A stretch of 64,000 nucleotides of DNA from Spinellus fusiger (GCA_025094145.1 JALLLS010000027.1:62001-126000), one strand, 5' to 3'. Shown: positions 35,126 through 45,489, numbered from the stretch's first letter. Notes: a model not told the origin generated them from the letters alone. Numbers and translations are program-made.

Positions 35126-36700
35126 TCACTCTCTTGCCTCATAATAGTCGGTACTGGACAACCGCCGTCTTTCCATCCACACTGTCAGCATGTCGTCTTC
35201 CCATTCTTCCTTGGGAATACCACGACTCAAGTAGCGATCGACTCTGACTCGGTTGGGTACGTCCTCCCACTCCATAGGTAGCCAGTCGCGGTACCAGGTG
35301 TTGATGACAGACCTACAGCACTGTGAATAACACCACCACCACCACCACTCACTCTTCATGAAGCCATATGCCACTGTGTTTCTGCAATTCTAATCTACTG
35401 TAACGTGTCTCCAGCCATACTGCCTTTTGTATGACAAGATCAATATCCATGTCCTGTGGAATATGAGACAGAACAGAATGAACCAAGTCAGGCTCTGCCT
35501 TGAGAATGGTCGTGCGTCGAAGAAGAATCATCTAATAAACTTTATGAGTCATGCAAGGAGAGTGTGGACCTACAGCACAGGAGACATAGACAGGCATAAA
35601 AGGAGAACTGGCAATGAACAGATCAAACAGACGGACAATCTTGTTGAATTCAGCAAAGTCATGGCTGTACCAGGTAAGAATCCAGCTCAGAGCATAGTAG
35701 GGCATGACATTGGCACTGCACTCCACAGTGGATCAGTATCTATGCATATCACCAGCGGATGTACCTTTCAAGATAGGCTGTGAGTTGAGGATCCTCATAC
35801 TCAATCATGGAGCTCATGAGTCGCAGTTGCTTGGAAATGGGATCAAAGGAGTCCAACATTGCATCTGTAATAAAGTGTCAAGGATTCTACTTTTCCTCTT
35901 CATAAAAAGAAAGAAAGAACGAACGAAAGAAAAAGGATATCTTAGAAAGAACAGAGCTACATTTTCTACAGCAGGAATGGCATGCTTTTTCCCTAGAACA
36001 AGAAGAAAACATGTACAAATATCATGGAATCCCTAATGTATCCTCTCTTATGAGTTCTCTGATACGATGGAATGTACCTCTTTTCCACAGTACTTGATAA
36101 TACTTGAGTCTAGGATTCCTCCACAGAATCTCAACAATCATATGATGCAGTTCTTGCTGCTTGTGTGCTTTTAACATGGGAGACATGTCTGCTGCTGCTG
36201 TCAGCCTTGTGCTTTTCCTAGTGACTTGCCTCGTGGGTAGTAGTAAAGGGATCTTTCCACATCTTTAGTGATTTGCACTGGATCCGCCAGGTCCTTTTCT
36301 ACAATAGAATACAGGGAGTGAATGAGATGTGTGGATATACCTATAACAACAAGCAACCTACCACTGCCTTTTTCATCTACATAGCAACCATAGTGTGTAT
36401 GGAGAAGAATAGGCCTAAAGAGATGAGCTTTATTTTTTTTTATTTTTTTTTATTTCTTGATGTATTGAAACAGAAAAGAACACTACCATACAATCTTTCT
36501 TAGTGCATCGTGCTTGTACCCTCCCGGACGTCTTGCTAGTAACTTGAGAGTATGTAGATCATGACTGGCAAGAGCAGCAAGGATGGGTTCTATTTGCTGG
36601 GCATGACGCACCCATCTTGCTGATAGAGTATAAATGACGATACTGGTGTGGTTTCAATGAAAACATATGTATATATACCAACGGATGACTTGACACTCAT
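35126..36700 (-). CDS. TBC domain Rab GTPase-activating protein (TBC1D20/Gyp8-like)
   Basis: Ten exons on the minus strand: 36679-36700, 36487-36619, 36341-36357, 36230-36298, 36094-36188, 35941-36032, 35765-35866, 35574-35715, 35353-35531, 35126-35312 (345 aa, all phases consistent). TBC proteins accelerate GTP hydrolysis on Rabs using two fingers, both present: the arginine finger ITKDVER (R73) and the glutamine finger YYQG (Q112). Similarity continues through FLLVLGKKHAIPAVE, ALSWILTWYSHD, VRLFDLFIASSPFMPVY and VHSVLSHIP, the TBC1D20 pattern. TBC1D20 acts on Rab1 at the ER/Golgi. The usual C-terminal membrane helix of TBC1D20 is absent here. Three splicing oddities: a 17-nt exon, a GC-AG intron (36189-36229) and an AT-AC intron (35867-35940). 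Confidence 0.88.
35867..35940 (-). other. U12-type AT-AC intron
   Basis: On the minus strand the 5' end reads ATATCCTTTTTC, matching the minor-spliceosome 5' splice site (A/GTATCCTTT). Near the 3' end TCCTTGAC matches the U12 branch-site consensus (TCCTTRAC), with the branch A 11 nt before the terminal AC. Excising exactly 74 nt joins an AG|A arginine codon (R143) and keeps the conserved TBC frame (LRDAM). No GT donor nearby offers the phase required by the alternative AG acceptor. Confidence 0.85.
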
Positions 36701-37539
36701 TTGGCTCTTGTCCTATCAACTCCACATGCCTCCCCATGGAGAATGTGGGTCGGCCTTGCTCCCTTTGTCACTGCGGCCATTCAAAAATCCTCCTGGGAGC
36801 AAGTCACGCTTCTTCTCTTTGTTTCGAGACTTGACGTGTCCACGGAGAAGCAAGGAAAAAGTGGCTTCCGTAGCAACCCATAGGCTGTTCTTATTGGTGG
36901 ATATAGAATGTCTATGAGTCTATTGCGGGTCCACGAGAAGTAAGAGGGATTTGTGTTGCTGGCTAATTTTTTGATTGCCATTTGATTGGTACGATCAACT
37001 GATGAGTAATAGGCCCAATGAATCTCTCACAGAAGATATCAAAATGAGTTTGAATTGTATCGGTTGCTATGGCAACAGATGATCGGTATCTCAAACAAAC
37101 AGCGGAAATTATTATTTGATATCCGCTCCGAAAAGTACGCATAAGCCAGACACACACTTTAAAGATGTCCTTTTTTTTTTTTTTTGTGTGTGAGTTTTGT
37201 TAATTGTGGCGTTTAAAGATACATACATATACACACACACACGCGCGCACATACACGCACAGATATATAAATATATATTAATAACATGAAGAGATGGAGG
37301 ACATGGATACACTTTTGTCACGAAATGATCATTGTCTACATATGGAGTTTAGTCTGTATTTCTGTATCATTTCCTTATGAGCCCTACAACACTTGCTTAT
37401 AAATAGGAGTCATTGACACACATCTTTTACTCTTTTATTTATTCTTTTCTATTTATTATTATTATTTTCTCATCTTTTATATAAATATAAACATTTCATC
37501 TTTTCTATCTTTTCCATCCTTTCTATTTTTAACTGTAAA
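36701..37539. promoter_or_regulatory. Divergent intergenic region, TBC GAP / Crz1-like factor
   Basis: An 839-bp interval between two divergent start codons, with no convincing coding exon. It contains a T-tract at 37170-37184, a (CA)n(CG)n alternating purine-pyrimidine stretch at about 37230-37262 that could adopt Z-DNA, and AT-rich sequence with pyrimidine tracts just before 37540. Confidence 0.45.
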
Positions 37540-38631
37540 ATGTCAAGATCCTATGGAGAGATGTGCTATTGGAATTATGTCAATGAGAAAATAAACTCTG
37601 CACAGATCCTCCTGGCCATGGCTCACTTGCCCAGTGCACACAAAACTCCAGTTGAAATGTCTGTCACAGAAGATGGCCTGGACACACCTTTGATGGACAC
37701 TTCTTTGATGGACACCCCTCAGATGGGCACACCCTTATTGGACACCCCCTTTATAGACTCTCTGTTCTGCTATAGTCCACTGGCAGACACACTCTCTACC
37801 TACTTTAAACAAGAGCCCAGTGCCACTCCAATGGACAAGGAAGCAGGCACCCTTGGACTGTACTCTGATCCCCCTAGTGCAAAGTTCAATGGAGATCCAC
37901 TTGAGCTTCTGATTGACAAGAACAAGGCAAGCCATCCACCTCTTCCTCCCTCGAGTTCTCTGTTCATGTCCATGTCTCTGGTGACTGGGAAATCCAACCT
38001 GCCTTCCCAACAAAGGAAGAACCAGCAACAGCGGTCTTTATTTGATAGACTAGAGAGAATTGTCCATGATGAGAAGGAAGAGGCGACAATGACAACAGAG
38101 CCCACCAAAAGACCCCTAAGATCCTCTTGTTTACAGTTCAGCTACACTCCTCCCTACATCTCCTGTTCTTCCTCTTCCTATACCACCAGCAAGAGTCAGG
38201 CAAATCAGACCAACCAATCCAACAAAACCAACAAAACAAACAAAACAAACCAGATGAGTCAGACCAGCCAAACAACACACACAACAAGACGCAAAAGACA
38301 CACACGCCAATTACCCCTCCCTGACAAACGAAGAAAGAAGAATCAGAAGAATGACATTGATAAAAAGAAACCCTATCAGTGCCCACTCTGCTCTGTTGGA
38401 TTCAACAGGCGATACAACCTATCCACACACATCAAAACACATGACAAGCATAGGATCAAAGAACATGCATGCAATCAATGTGAAAAGGCCTTTGATCGGA
38501 AACATGACAGAGATCGACACATGGCTACAGTGCACGAAGGAAAACGTACCTTTGTGTGTGGTGGCTGTTCCCTAAAATTCACTCGGGGGGATGCTCTCTC
38601 TTGTCATTGGATCGCAAAACATACACCTTGA
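37540..38631 (+). CDS. C2H2 zinc-finger transcription factor, Crz1-like finger layout
   Basis: Single-exon frame of 363 aa. Three C-terminal fingers lie at about residues 281-361: YQCPLC...H, HACNQCEKAFDRKHDRDRHM, and FVCGGCSLKF with DALSCHW. The spacing and the KAF-RKHDR-RH and VCGGC-F-R-DAL pattern resemble the calcineurin-responsive Crz1 family; this is from memory and not proof of orthology. The N-terminal part has degenerate repeats of a DTP/MDT unit (about 48-72) and an N/T/K/Q-rich run (about 223-248). A basic cluster (RRKRHTR...DKRRKK) just before the fingers could be a nuclear signal. PPYIS near residue 203 could be a calcineurin docking-like site, but this is weak. Confidence 0.8.
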   Translation: MSRSYGEMCYWNYVNEKINSAQILLAMAHLPSAHKTPVEMSVTEDGLDTPLMDTSLMDTPQMGTPLLDTPFIDSLFCYSPLADTLSTYFKQEPSATPMDKEAGTLGLYSDPPSAKFNGDPLELLIDKNKASHPPLPPSSSLFMSMSLVTGKSNLPSQQRKNQQQRSLFDRLERIVHDEKEEATMTTEPTKRPLRSSCLQFSYTPPYISCSSSSYTTSKSQANQTNQSNKTNKTNKTNQMSQTSQTTHTTRRKRHTRQLPLPDKRRKKNQKNDIDKKKPYQCPLCSVGFNRRYNLSTHIKTHDKHRIKEHACNQCEKAFDRKHDRDRHMATVHEGKRTFVCGGCSLKFTRGDALSCHWIAKHTP

Positions 38632-39158
38632 TGTCCTGATAAAAAAGAGGTGGACCGCAGCATATACTTCTAGGAACAACGCCACTGGAGTTCACTGAAG
38701 TCCAACTCAACTGAAATCGAATCCAATCCCTCCTACCCAAAGGCATCAGATCTTGTTCTCTTCTCTCTTGTTCTATTCTCTCTTGTTCTATTCTCTCTGC
38801 TTCTTCTTATGCAGTGAAGAAGAAAGGAAAAGGAAAAGGAACTGCTGTGGCCTTTTTTCTTCCTTTTTTCCTTCCTTCCTTGGATAGATAGAGGGAGAGG
38901 GGAGGGTTTCCTTTTTTCCCCTGTTCTTTCTTCTTTCTTTTGATGGATAGAAAACAAGAAAAGAGACCCTATAGCACTGAAATAACAATAGGTAGATGTA
39001 TTTGCACACGACTTTTTCTTTTTTAATAAACAAGAACACTGTCTTTTTTCTTTTTTCTTCCGTATACCTAGAACCCATAGAACCCATAGAACCCATAGAA
39101 CCCATAGAACCCATAGAAGAGAAGAAATAGAAAGAAAGAGGGTGCCTGTTGATGTTGC
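38632..39158. repeat. Convergent 3' region with 9-bp tandem repeat
   Basis: A 527-bp interval between the convergent Crz1-like and p47 genes. It holds five tandem copies of ACCCATAGA at about 39070-39117, TTCTATTCTCTC repeats at 38755-38795 and purine/pyrimidine-rich tracts. No gene is visible. Confidence 0.6.
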
Positions 39159-40479
39159 TTACTGGTAACGCTGAACTACAACCGAGTTGAACAGTCCTGC
39201 TTCCTTCAATGTCTGTGCATTGTCCAGTTGTTTTACAGGAAAGGCTGTTTGCAGCACATAGTTGGAGTGAGGGTGGGATCTGCCATGGATGAGTAACATA
39301 CATAGTCCCTACATCCTACCCACTTACGCATCAATGTACTGGCGAATATCAGCCACTGTATGGGTATGGTTGAATTTAGCCACCAATCTAAGGAAAGAAG
39401 GTGGGATCCGTCCGTCCGTCCGTCCGTCCGTCCGTCAATCAGTCAGTCAATCAGTCAGTCAGTTACTCAGTCAGTCCCATGCATCAGGACTATGCTATGT
39501 CTAGTAGGACAAGGTTACCGTGTGCCATCACCAAGACGCAATTGGAGTGTCGTGGTGGGTTGACTCTCATCCACAACAGGTCCACCACCCAAAGAAGAAG
39601 AAGCGGGTGATGGTGTTTGAGGAGGAGGGGTGTGAGTAGCAGGACTTCCCAATCGATGGCCAGCACCTTCAAATGGCTTGGGAGGTGCTTTGGGAGGAGG
39701 GACATAGTCTTCATTCTGACGCTTGGCTACCTTTACATCGACGGCTTGTCCATGGCGAACATTCAACAAAGAAAGAGGAGCACGTCTATCCATGTGTGCA
39801 TAAGAATAGTGAGGAGAAGGGAAAAAACACTAGGACTGCTCTTTCTCTTTCTTACCCACTGTTGATAGCACTCAGCATGGCTTCATTGGCAGGATCATCG
39901 TAGCGGAACAACGGTCCATCATCCACACTGAATCCATTCTTCCAAAAAGTCAAGTAGCGTGTAATCTAATCCAACAGTAGACATAAGCTCATCAGTGCCC
40001 AGTCAGTGAGTGCTAGTATGGACTATCTACCGCTTCTTGTGTCTCCTGCACAGGCACAGGCTGGCTCATCAATTGTGAGGGTGTTTCGTCACTGCCTAAT
40101 GTATACCCAGAACCAGTGAAGTAATTGGCTCGGGTGGGAGGGATGGCTTGTTCCTCCGCGCCTGATCCACCCCTTTTTTTAAAGGTGTGTGTGTGTGTGT
40201 GTTTTTTTGTTTGTTATTGAACATGGACATCCTCCTCCTCTTCCTCTTCTTCCTCACTTACTCTGCTGCTTTTCTGAGAATGTCCTCTACTAAGCTATTG
40301 CCTGCCTTTTTGTTGGGTCCTTGCACAATCATACCACTCTTCTCTCCACCTGTGAAAAAGGTCTCACGTTCGTCGTCGTCTGAATCCGAGGGTTGACCTG
40401 AAGCAAGGTCGTTTATCGTGCGTATTTTGGTTCTATACAACAGAGAACATGTCGTTGGCCATGTCATGGAACAAGAAAT

Positions 40480-40514
<35 letters not shown>

Positions 40515-40795
40515 GGAGGAGGAGACTTACCTTGCCTGTTGAGGTGCTGCTGCTCTAGAAGAGGTAGGTGAGGCATGACGCGAGGGACTGGAAGAAGAAA
40601 CAGGCTCTTCTGGGCCTGTGGTGTCATAGAATTGAGTAATAGCTTCCTATACTCAGTCAGTCCACAGGTTGTTTAGCGTTGGGTGGCCTCTACCTCTAGG
40701 TTGCCATTGCACATGTCCAGAAACTGCTGTGCTTGTTCAGGCGTAGCACTTGTCATACTCATAAACTGAGCTACTGATTCTGTAGTGTCTGCCAT
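39159..40795 (-). CDS. SHP1: p97/Cdc48 cofactor p47 (Shp1/NSFL1C): UBA-SEP-UBX
   Basis: Eight exons on the minus strand: 40694-40795, 40531-40646, 40262-40432, 40031-40172, 39856-39965, 39519-39785, 39328-39387, 39159-39279 (362 aa; human p47 is 370). It is an adaptor of the AAA ATPase Cdc48/p97 in membrane fusion and ubiquitin-linked processes. The UBA-like domain is residues 1-45 ([18 protein letters not shown]). The SEP domain is about 178-250 ([30 protein letters not shown]). The UBX domain is about 285-362 ([33 protein letters not shown]). Intron 4 has an AAAG acceptor, accepted because phase and family context agree. The intron between the last UBX exons carries (CCGT)n and (CAGT)n repeats (39410-39475). 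Confidence 0.94.
39410..39478. repeat. (CCGT)n/(CAGT)n compound repeat in p47 intron
   Basis: Seven CCGT-type units pass into AGTCAGTCAATC-type units within the intron between 39388 and 39518. Confidence 0.9.
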
Positions 40796-41004
40796 AAAGA
40801 AAAAGGAGAAGAGGTGGCTGTGTTTTTGTTTCTAATAGGACTTGTTTGTTTTAGTTGAACACTCAAGGAAATCAAATAATAAAAACAACAACAGCCAATT
40901 ACACACATGAGAACAGGAATAAAGAAAGGAAGACGTGCGTGTTCCCTCAGCCATGCCTTAAATTCAATAGGTATTACGTCAGTGTTCCTTATGCTATCTT
41001 CCAC
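40771..41004 (-). CDS. Possible small membrane protein or upstream ORF of p47
   Basis: Open frame of 77 codons on the minus strand whose 3' end overlaps the p47 start codon region (ATG at 40795) in another frame. It begins MEDSIRNTDVIP, then has an amphipathic stretch and one clear hydrophobic helix (FFIPVLMCVIGCCCFYYLIS), then a polar tail. I recognise no family. It could be a tiny single-pass protein, an upstream ORF controlling p47, or chance. Overlap with p47 makes an independent gene less likely. Confidence 0.25.
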   Translation of the reverse strand: MEDSIRNTDVIPIEFKAWLREHARLPFFIPVLMCVIGCCCFYYLISLSVQLKQTSPIRNKNTATSSPFSLWQTLQNQ

Positions 41005-41241
41005 TTATCTACAGCGGAATCTCAACCAATACTCTATTCGTCTTCTCTGCAAAGTGACTCTCTTTTTCTTTATCATAGGTTTATTCTCAAGATAAGCTTA
41101 CTGAAGAATACAAGAAAAAGCATCCTCTTTTTCTTCTTCTTTCTATAGGAAAAGAACACACGTGACATGAAAAGACAGAGCCAAACAAAAGGGCTATTAT
41201 AGAAAGAGAAAAAGAGAGAAGAGAGAAAAAGAGAAATGGCA

Positions 41242-43003
41242 TTAAAGCATCACCAAGCCAACCTTTTGATGCTTTACATTTGGACATCTCCAGTTATACA
41301 CATAGTAATTCAAATGTCCGTTGCCTGGTCCAAACTTCTGCTCGTCCAGATACAATGAATTGTCCATGAGATCCAGTGTGTTCACCACATCAAAGCCAGC
41401 CTGTTTTGCATACACCAGGACATCTGCAATCAGGGAATTGAGTCTCTTTCTTATGTACTTTGTTTGATCTACAGTAGACAGGGTATCGTCCAATGTGACT
41501 GCATAATAGAACATATAGGCAGCATTCAGTGTAGAGTGCTTGGAGTTGTTGATGACTGAACTGGGCAGAGAATAGAACGACACCAGATCCGTAACGGCAT
41601 GGGTCTCGGGATCCTCCACGACATAACTCCACACAACATTCTTGTGAGGAGCAATCCAATGAGCAACATCCTCATCTGTCTCAAACACAATGGAGAAATC
41701 AAAGCGAGAGAGGTACTTGTTCAAGAGTGTTCGTACTTGGCTGCAGTCTTCTACTCTCATTTCTCGCAGTCCTGGTGTGGAGGTGGTATCGGGTACTTTG
41801 TAGTGCTTTATCATGCGTGACAGTGTTGACTTTGAAGGAATACGAGAAAAGTTGCATTCGACGAGTTTTTTTGGATTCAACGAGCGATGGAAGTAGCTAA
41901 TGGTGTGGTGATACATGGCACAGTAAGAAGTACATCCACAAGAAGGGGAAACATGGCTTACCGGCACGTAGCAATAGGCTTAGGCAATATCACACCTGCA
42001 GTGTACACTGCCTGGAAAATCCCTTCCAAATGACTACGACGTGTGATTTCTCGAATCAGCACAGGTGCCAGTCGCTTTGATCGCAGTTTCTTATGCACAC
42101 ACAGAAAGTTGACTTCTACCAAGGCATGTTTTCTGTTGTGAGTTGTATAGATATAATATAGACATATAATATAGGTATATAGTATAGACATAGACAAATG
42201 TGAGTTGTGTTCTTTCTTTCTTTCTTTTTCTTTTCTTTCTCAGTTGATCTATTACTTTACTTACATGTCGTAGGTTCTTAGATCTGTAGGAATGCCACTG
42301 ATAAAGGCCACAAGTTTCTTATTAGAAACCACACGTACACCCACATGCCATGACTTTTTCCACTTTGGAGGTTGAAGAGCCCTTTTGGTAATATAAGTAC
42401 ACAAGGATGAGCTATTATACAAGGACATTGGACAAGTGTCTACCATCTTAATAATTCAGCAGAATAGTCAAATCTGAACTCGGCATCATCGTCCTCCACA
42501 TAATTCATCGTCAGCAGTTCATACAACTCCTTCAACTGTCCCAAGAATGAGTTCTACATCACCCACTCACTCACGCAACACAACCTACTTCCTTCTCCTG
42601 TGTCATATCTACAAGACACCACTCAAACTCCTTTGGCAGAGGAGAAGGCTCTTTGCTGATCTGATCCATAGGTGTGGCTGGGTCAATGGGTCCGTTCTCT
42701 GTCACCACCTCATCTGCACATGGGTCAGTCCATAAAGGCTGTATCTTCTCTAGTCTTACCGTGCTTGGGAACAGGCTGTGTGCTCCAGAACTTGTGCTCT
42801 GTCTTCTCCTTGGACTGTTCCATCAAGGCAAGGTTCTGTATCATGGTCTGAAGATGAGCACGCATGTCCGCTTCCTTTTGAGATGTCATGGGATCTTTTC
42901 CCTTGCCCTTGATGTCTTGTTTCTGTGCTTTTTTTACAAGAGAATCGATCTTCTCGGTGACTTTTTTAAGGGCCTTTTCATCCACGGTTTCTTTTTGGCT
43001 CAT
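41242..43003 (-). CDS. NMT1: Glycylpeptide N-tetradecanoyltransferase (N-myristoyltransferase)
   Basis: Six exons on the minus strand: 42760-43003, 42589-42713, 42444-42535, 42265-42381, 41962-42132, 41242-41896 (467 aa). The enzyme transfers myristate from myristoyl-CoA to N-terminal glycines of proteins, in the cytosol and on ribosomes. Family blocks are [41 protein letters not shown] and [21 protein letters not shown], which contain the acyl-CoA site. It ends [10 protein letters not shown]...VGLVML, the catalytic C-terminus. The start at 43003 ([10 protein letters not shown]) is conventional; an in-frame frame continues upstream to 43168 with a polylysine run (see findings). Confidence 0.95.
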
Positions 43004-44224
43004 TGTGTACGCGTCTCTGTGCTTGCTATTTGTGATGAAGTGAAAAGAGAAAAAAATAAGGGAACGCAATGACGTTTCATTGGCTGCTTTACTTTTTTTT
43101 TTCTTTCTTTTTTTGGATGGATGGGTAGGCGTGTCAGGGCTCCCTTCTTTTGGATAATACGTCATCAATTAATTTCAAGGTCATAGTAGAAAGAACGCAT
43201 TCTTTGTGCAAAGTGAAGAACATATACAGTACAGCCTTGGATGCACTTGAGACAAAACGTGTTGCTATCACAACAAGACCTATGATCAAGTGTAGGATCC
43301 AACCTTTGAGTAGACCTTAAGTTGATGGCATTCGAGTGTCTGTAGTGTAGAAGAGGCCTCTACTTCCTTACATATAAAAGCAAGACAGCAGGCTAGTAAT
43401 GCAAGAGATGATAGTCTCTTGTATGAATTGCAGTTGGATTGTATACTTTTATGGTACATTAAAAAGACCAGTCTGCTTACTGTTGCTTGGTGATACCCAT
43501 AAGAGAGAAAAGGCAACTTGATATGCGTCTATGGTTTATTGTGAATAGCACACTAACTATCTACTGCATTGAACAGAACAATGTGCAAAATGAAGAACAC
43601 ACTTGAAGGATAGCTTATCGTCATCACAATAAGTCTTAGTAAAGTAGTGGGCTGTTTACTTACATTATGTGAACATATATTTAAACTATTCTCTATTGTT
43701 TAAATTGATATATCTGTTTTTGTTTCCGTTTCAAAAACAAACATAATGAGCTCCTATAGTATCTTCTATTTTATATGACAGAAGGAAAGTCTAGTTTATT
43801 TTTACAATTAAAATACAAGTAGTACTGCTGGATCCTCAAACATTTCATTGGAGTGCCAGTACAGTTCAAAGTATTTTTATTTTTATTTTTGGGTGTTGGT
43901 TGCTATTCGCGCATTGGGCATATTAGCCACCCTATGAGAACTTTTGGAAAATAAATAAGAATAAACATTGAAACACTTCAAATACATAAGTGAAAAAATA
44001 AATGCAAAGAGGAAGGAAACACAAGGACAGAGAGATACAAAACCTCAAATGAGGGAAAAATAATGATGAAAAATAAGAATTATGAATAAACATCCAAAAG
44101 GCCATAAAGTCAGCAAGGAAACCAGGACACCAAAAAGATAACCGTCATCCTGTGGTGATTCGAAATCCAACGAGGGATACTTGGAGCAACTCGGACAATC
44201 CTGAAAACAAATACAGCAACTACA
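43004..44224. other. Gene-free AT-rich interval
   Basis: Upstream region of NMT1 followed by AT-rich sequence without a recognisable gene or repeat. A pyrimidine-rich tract lies at 43090-43112. Nothing else is supported. Confidence 0.5.
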
Positions 44225-44530
44225 CTAGCAGCTTCTGGCTTTGCTAAACGGGTTAAGAATGAGTGGTAGAGGAGAGATCGGAGAAGTGAGGATACAGCGT
44301 CTGTTGCTGCAGGAGTCTTTGCACTCTATGGCGGCGTTGGTGTTCCTGCTCAACACACCCATCAGCAGCCTCAATGAGCAAGCCACTGCTACCAGGGGAT
44401 TCTTGCCACGCACTAGACTAGTCATTTCACTTTGAAGACGTTCAAGATAAGATACTTTTAATGGATATTTAGGAGGGCTGTGAGCCCGTCCTATTCTTTG
44501 AGCAATTTTGCCAGAGTACATTGCCACTTT
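44225..44530 (-). CDS. Unrecognised open frame beside the Tc1 copy
   Basis: A minus-strand frame of about 100 residues in a block noticeably richer in G+C than its surroundings. It contains SPPKYPLKVSYLERLQSEM, LVAVACSLRLLMGVL and several cysteines, and it reads through the left terminal repeat of the neighbouring element. It has no recognised domain and no clear start or splice signals. It may be a remnant of a captured or decayed gene. Confidence 0.2.
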   Translation of the reverse strand, partial: KVAMYSGKIAQRIGRAHSPPKYPLKVSYLERLQSEMTSLVRGKNPLVAVACSLRLLMGVLSRNTNAAIECKDSCSNRRCILTSPISPLPLILNPFSKARSC

Positions 44531-44537
44531 AGATATA

Positions 44538-45489
44538 AAGTGGCCCTCAACAAATAACCGGAAACTTTCAAATCTCGGGCTATTTTTATACAAGAAAATA
44601 ATATAGACTATTTATTTTTCCTTCATAACACCTTTCTTATAATGTCTAGCTCGTCCAACACTATGAACATCTTCACTAAGACCCCCCAATATGTATAGGA
44701 AATATACGAGCTTTGAGACTCGTGCAATCATCTTGCATGTTCAACGTGCCTTCTTCCTGATGAGCTATGAAAAGGACATAAAATTCATCAGACATCCTGA
44801 CACGGCCTTTGATCCTAATAGTGTCCTAGAAACAAAGAAGTTTGGGGGTGACAGAGTGATGTTATGTATTGTTATAGTGGGGAGGGTGTTGGAAGATGGG
44901 TTGTAGTGGAAAGTAGGATAAAACCCAACAAGTACATCAATGACTTGTTAGATGTCTACTGCCCCAAACTCAAGCGTCTTTCTCTCTTAAAGCCTAAAGC
45001 TAGTTTCCACCTACAGGAGAACAATGCTAGACTCCATACGAGCAGGGCAACTTGTGAATGGAAGAAATTAATGTGGAAACTCTTCCTTACTGGCCCTCAC
45101 AATACCAATATCAATCCAATTGAGCACCTGTGGGCCCACCTCAAGGAGACCATTAGGAAGGACAGAAAGGTCCACTGCACCAAACAGAAGCTGGAGGTGG
45201 CCCTGATGTTGAAACAAGGTAAACTATCGAAGGTGGTGACAGACACCCTCATTGTCAGCATGGGGCGGAGATGCCAGGCAGTCCTTGATGCCAAATAATA
45301 ATAGTGGTTACTAAGTGGGCTTACAATAAGCCTTTTTTTTGTATTATGAACACTACTATCTTTATCTATTGAAATTTTCACGTCTTTAGCTTATGAATTC
45401 ATAAAGCTATAACACTATTAAGATAGTGTATGGATCCAAAAAAGGAAATTTACATCTGAAAATTTCCGGTTATTTGTTGAGGGTCACTT
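44538..45489 (+). mobile_element. Tc1/mariner-family DNA transposon, decayed copy
   Basis: Imperfect terminal inverted repeats of about 37 bp bound a 952-bp element. The left end begins AAGTGGCCCTCAACAAATAA; the right end is the reverse complement of AAGTGACCCTCAACAAATAA. Both ends continue with CCGGAAA. A TA dinucleotide abuts each terminus (44536-44537 and 45490-45491), the target-site duplication of this superfamily. It is shorter than the roughly 1.3-kb autonomous elements, so internal sequence has been lost. Confidence 0.85.
44691..45298 (+). pseudogene. Tc1/mariner transposase remnant (frameshifted)
   Basis: Two frames hold DDE transposase pieces: the first (44691-44875) includes KKFGGDRVML, and the second (44876-45298) includes QENNARLHTS, GPHNTNINPIEHLW and LKETIRKD. 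The NPIEHLW block carries the family's last acidic residue. The middle motif, normally a D-N pair, reads ENN here, so the second catalytic aspartate is lost. A frameshift near 44870 separates the pieces, and the N-terminal DNA-binding region is missing. The copy cannot encode an active transposase. Confidence 0.8.
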
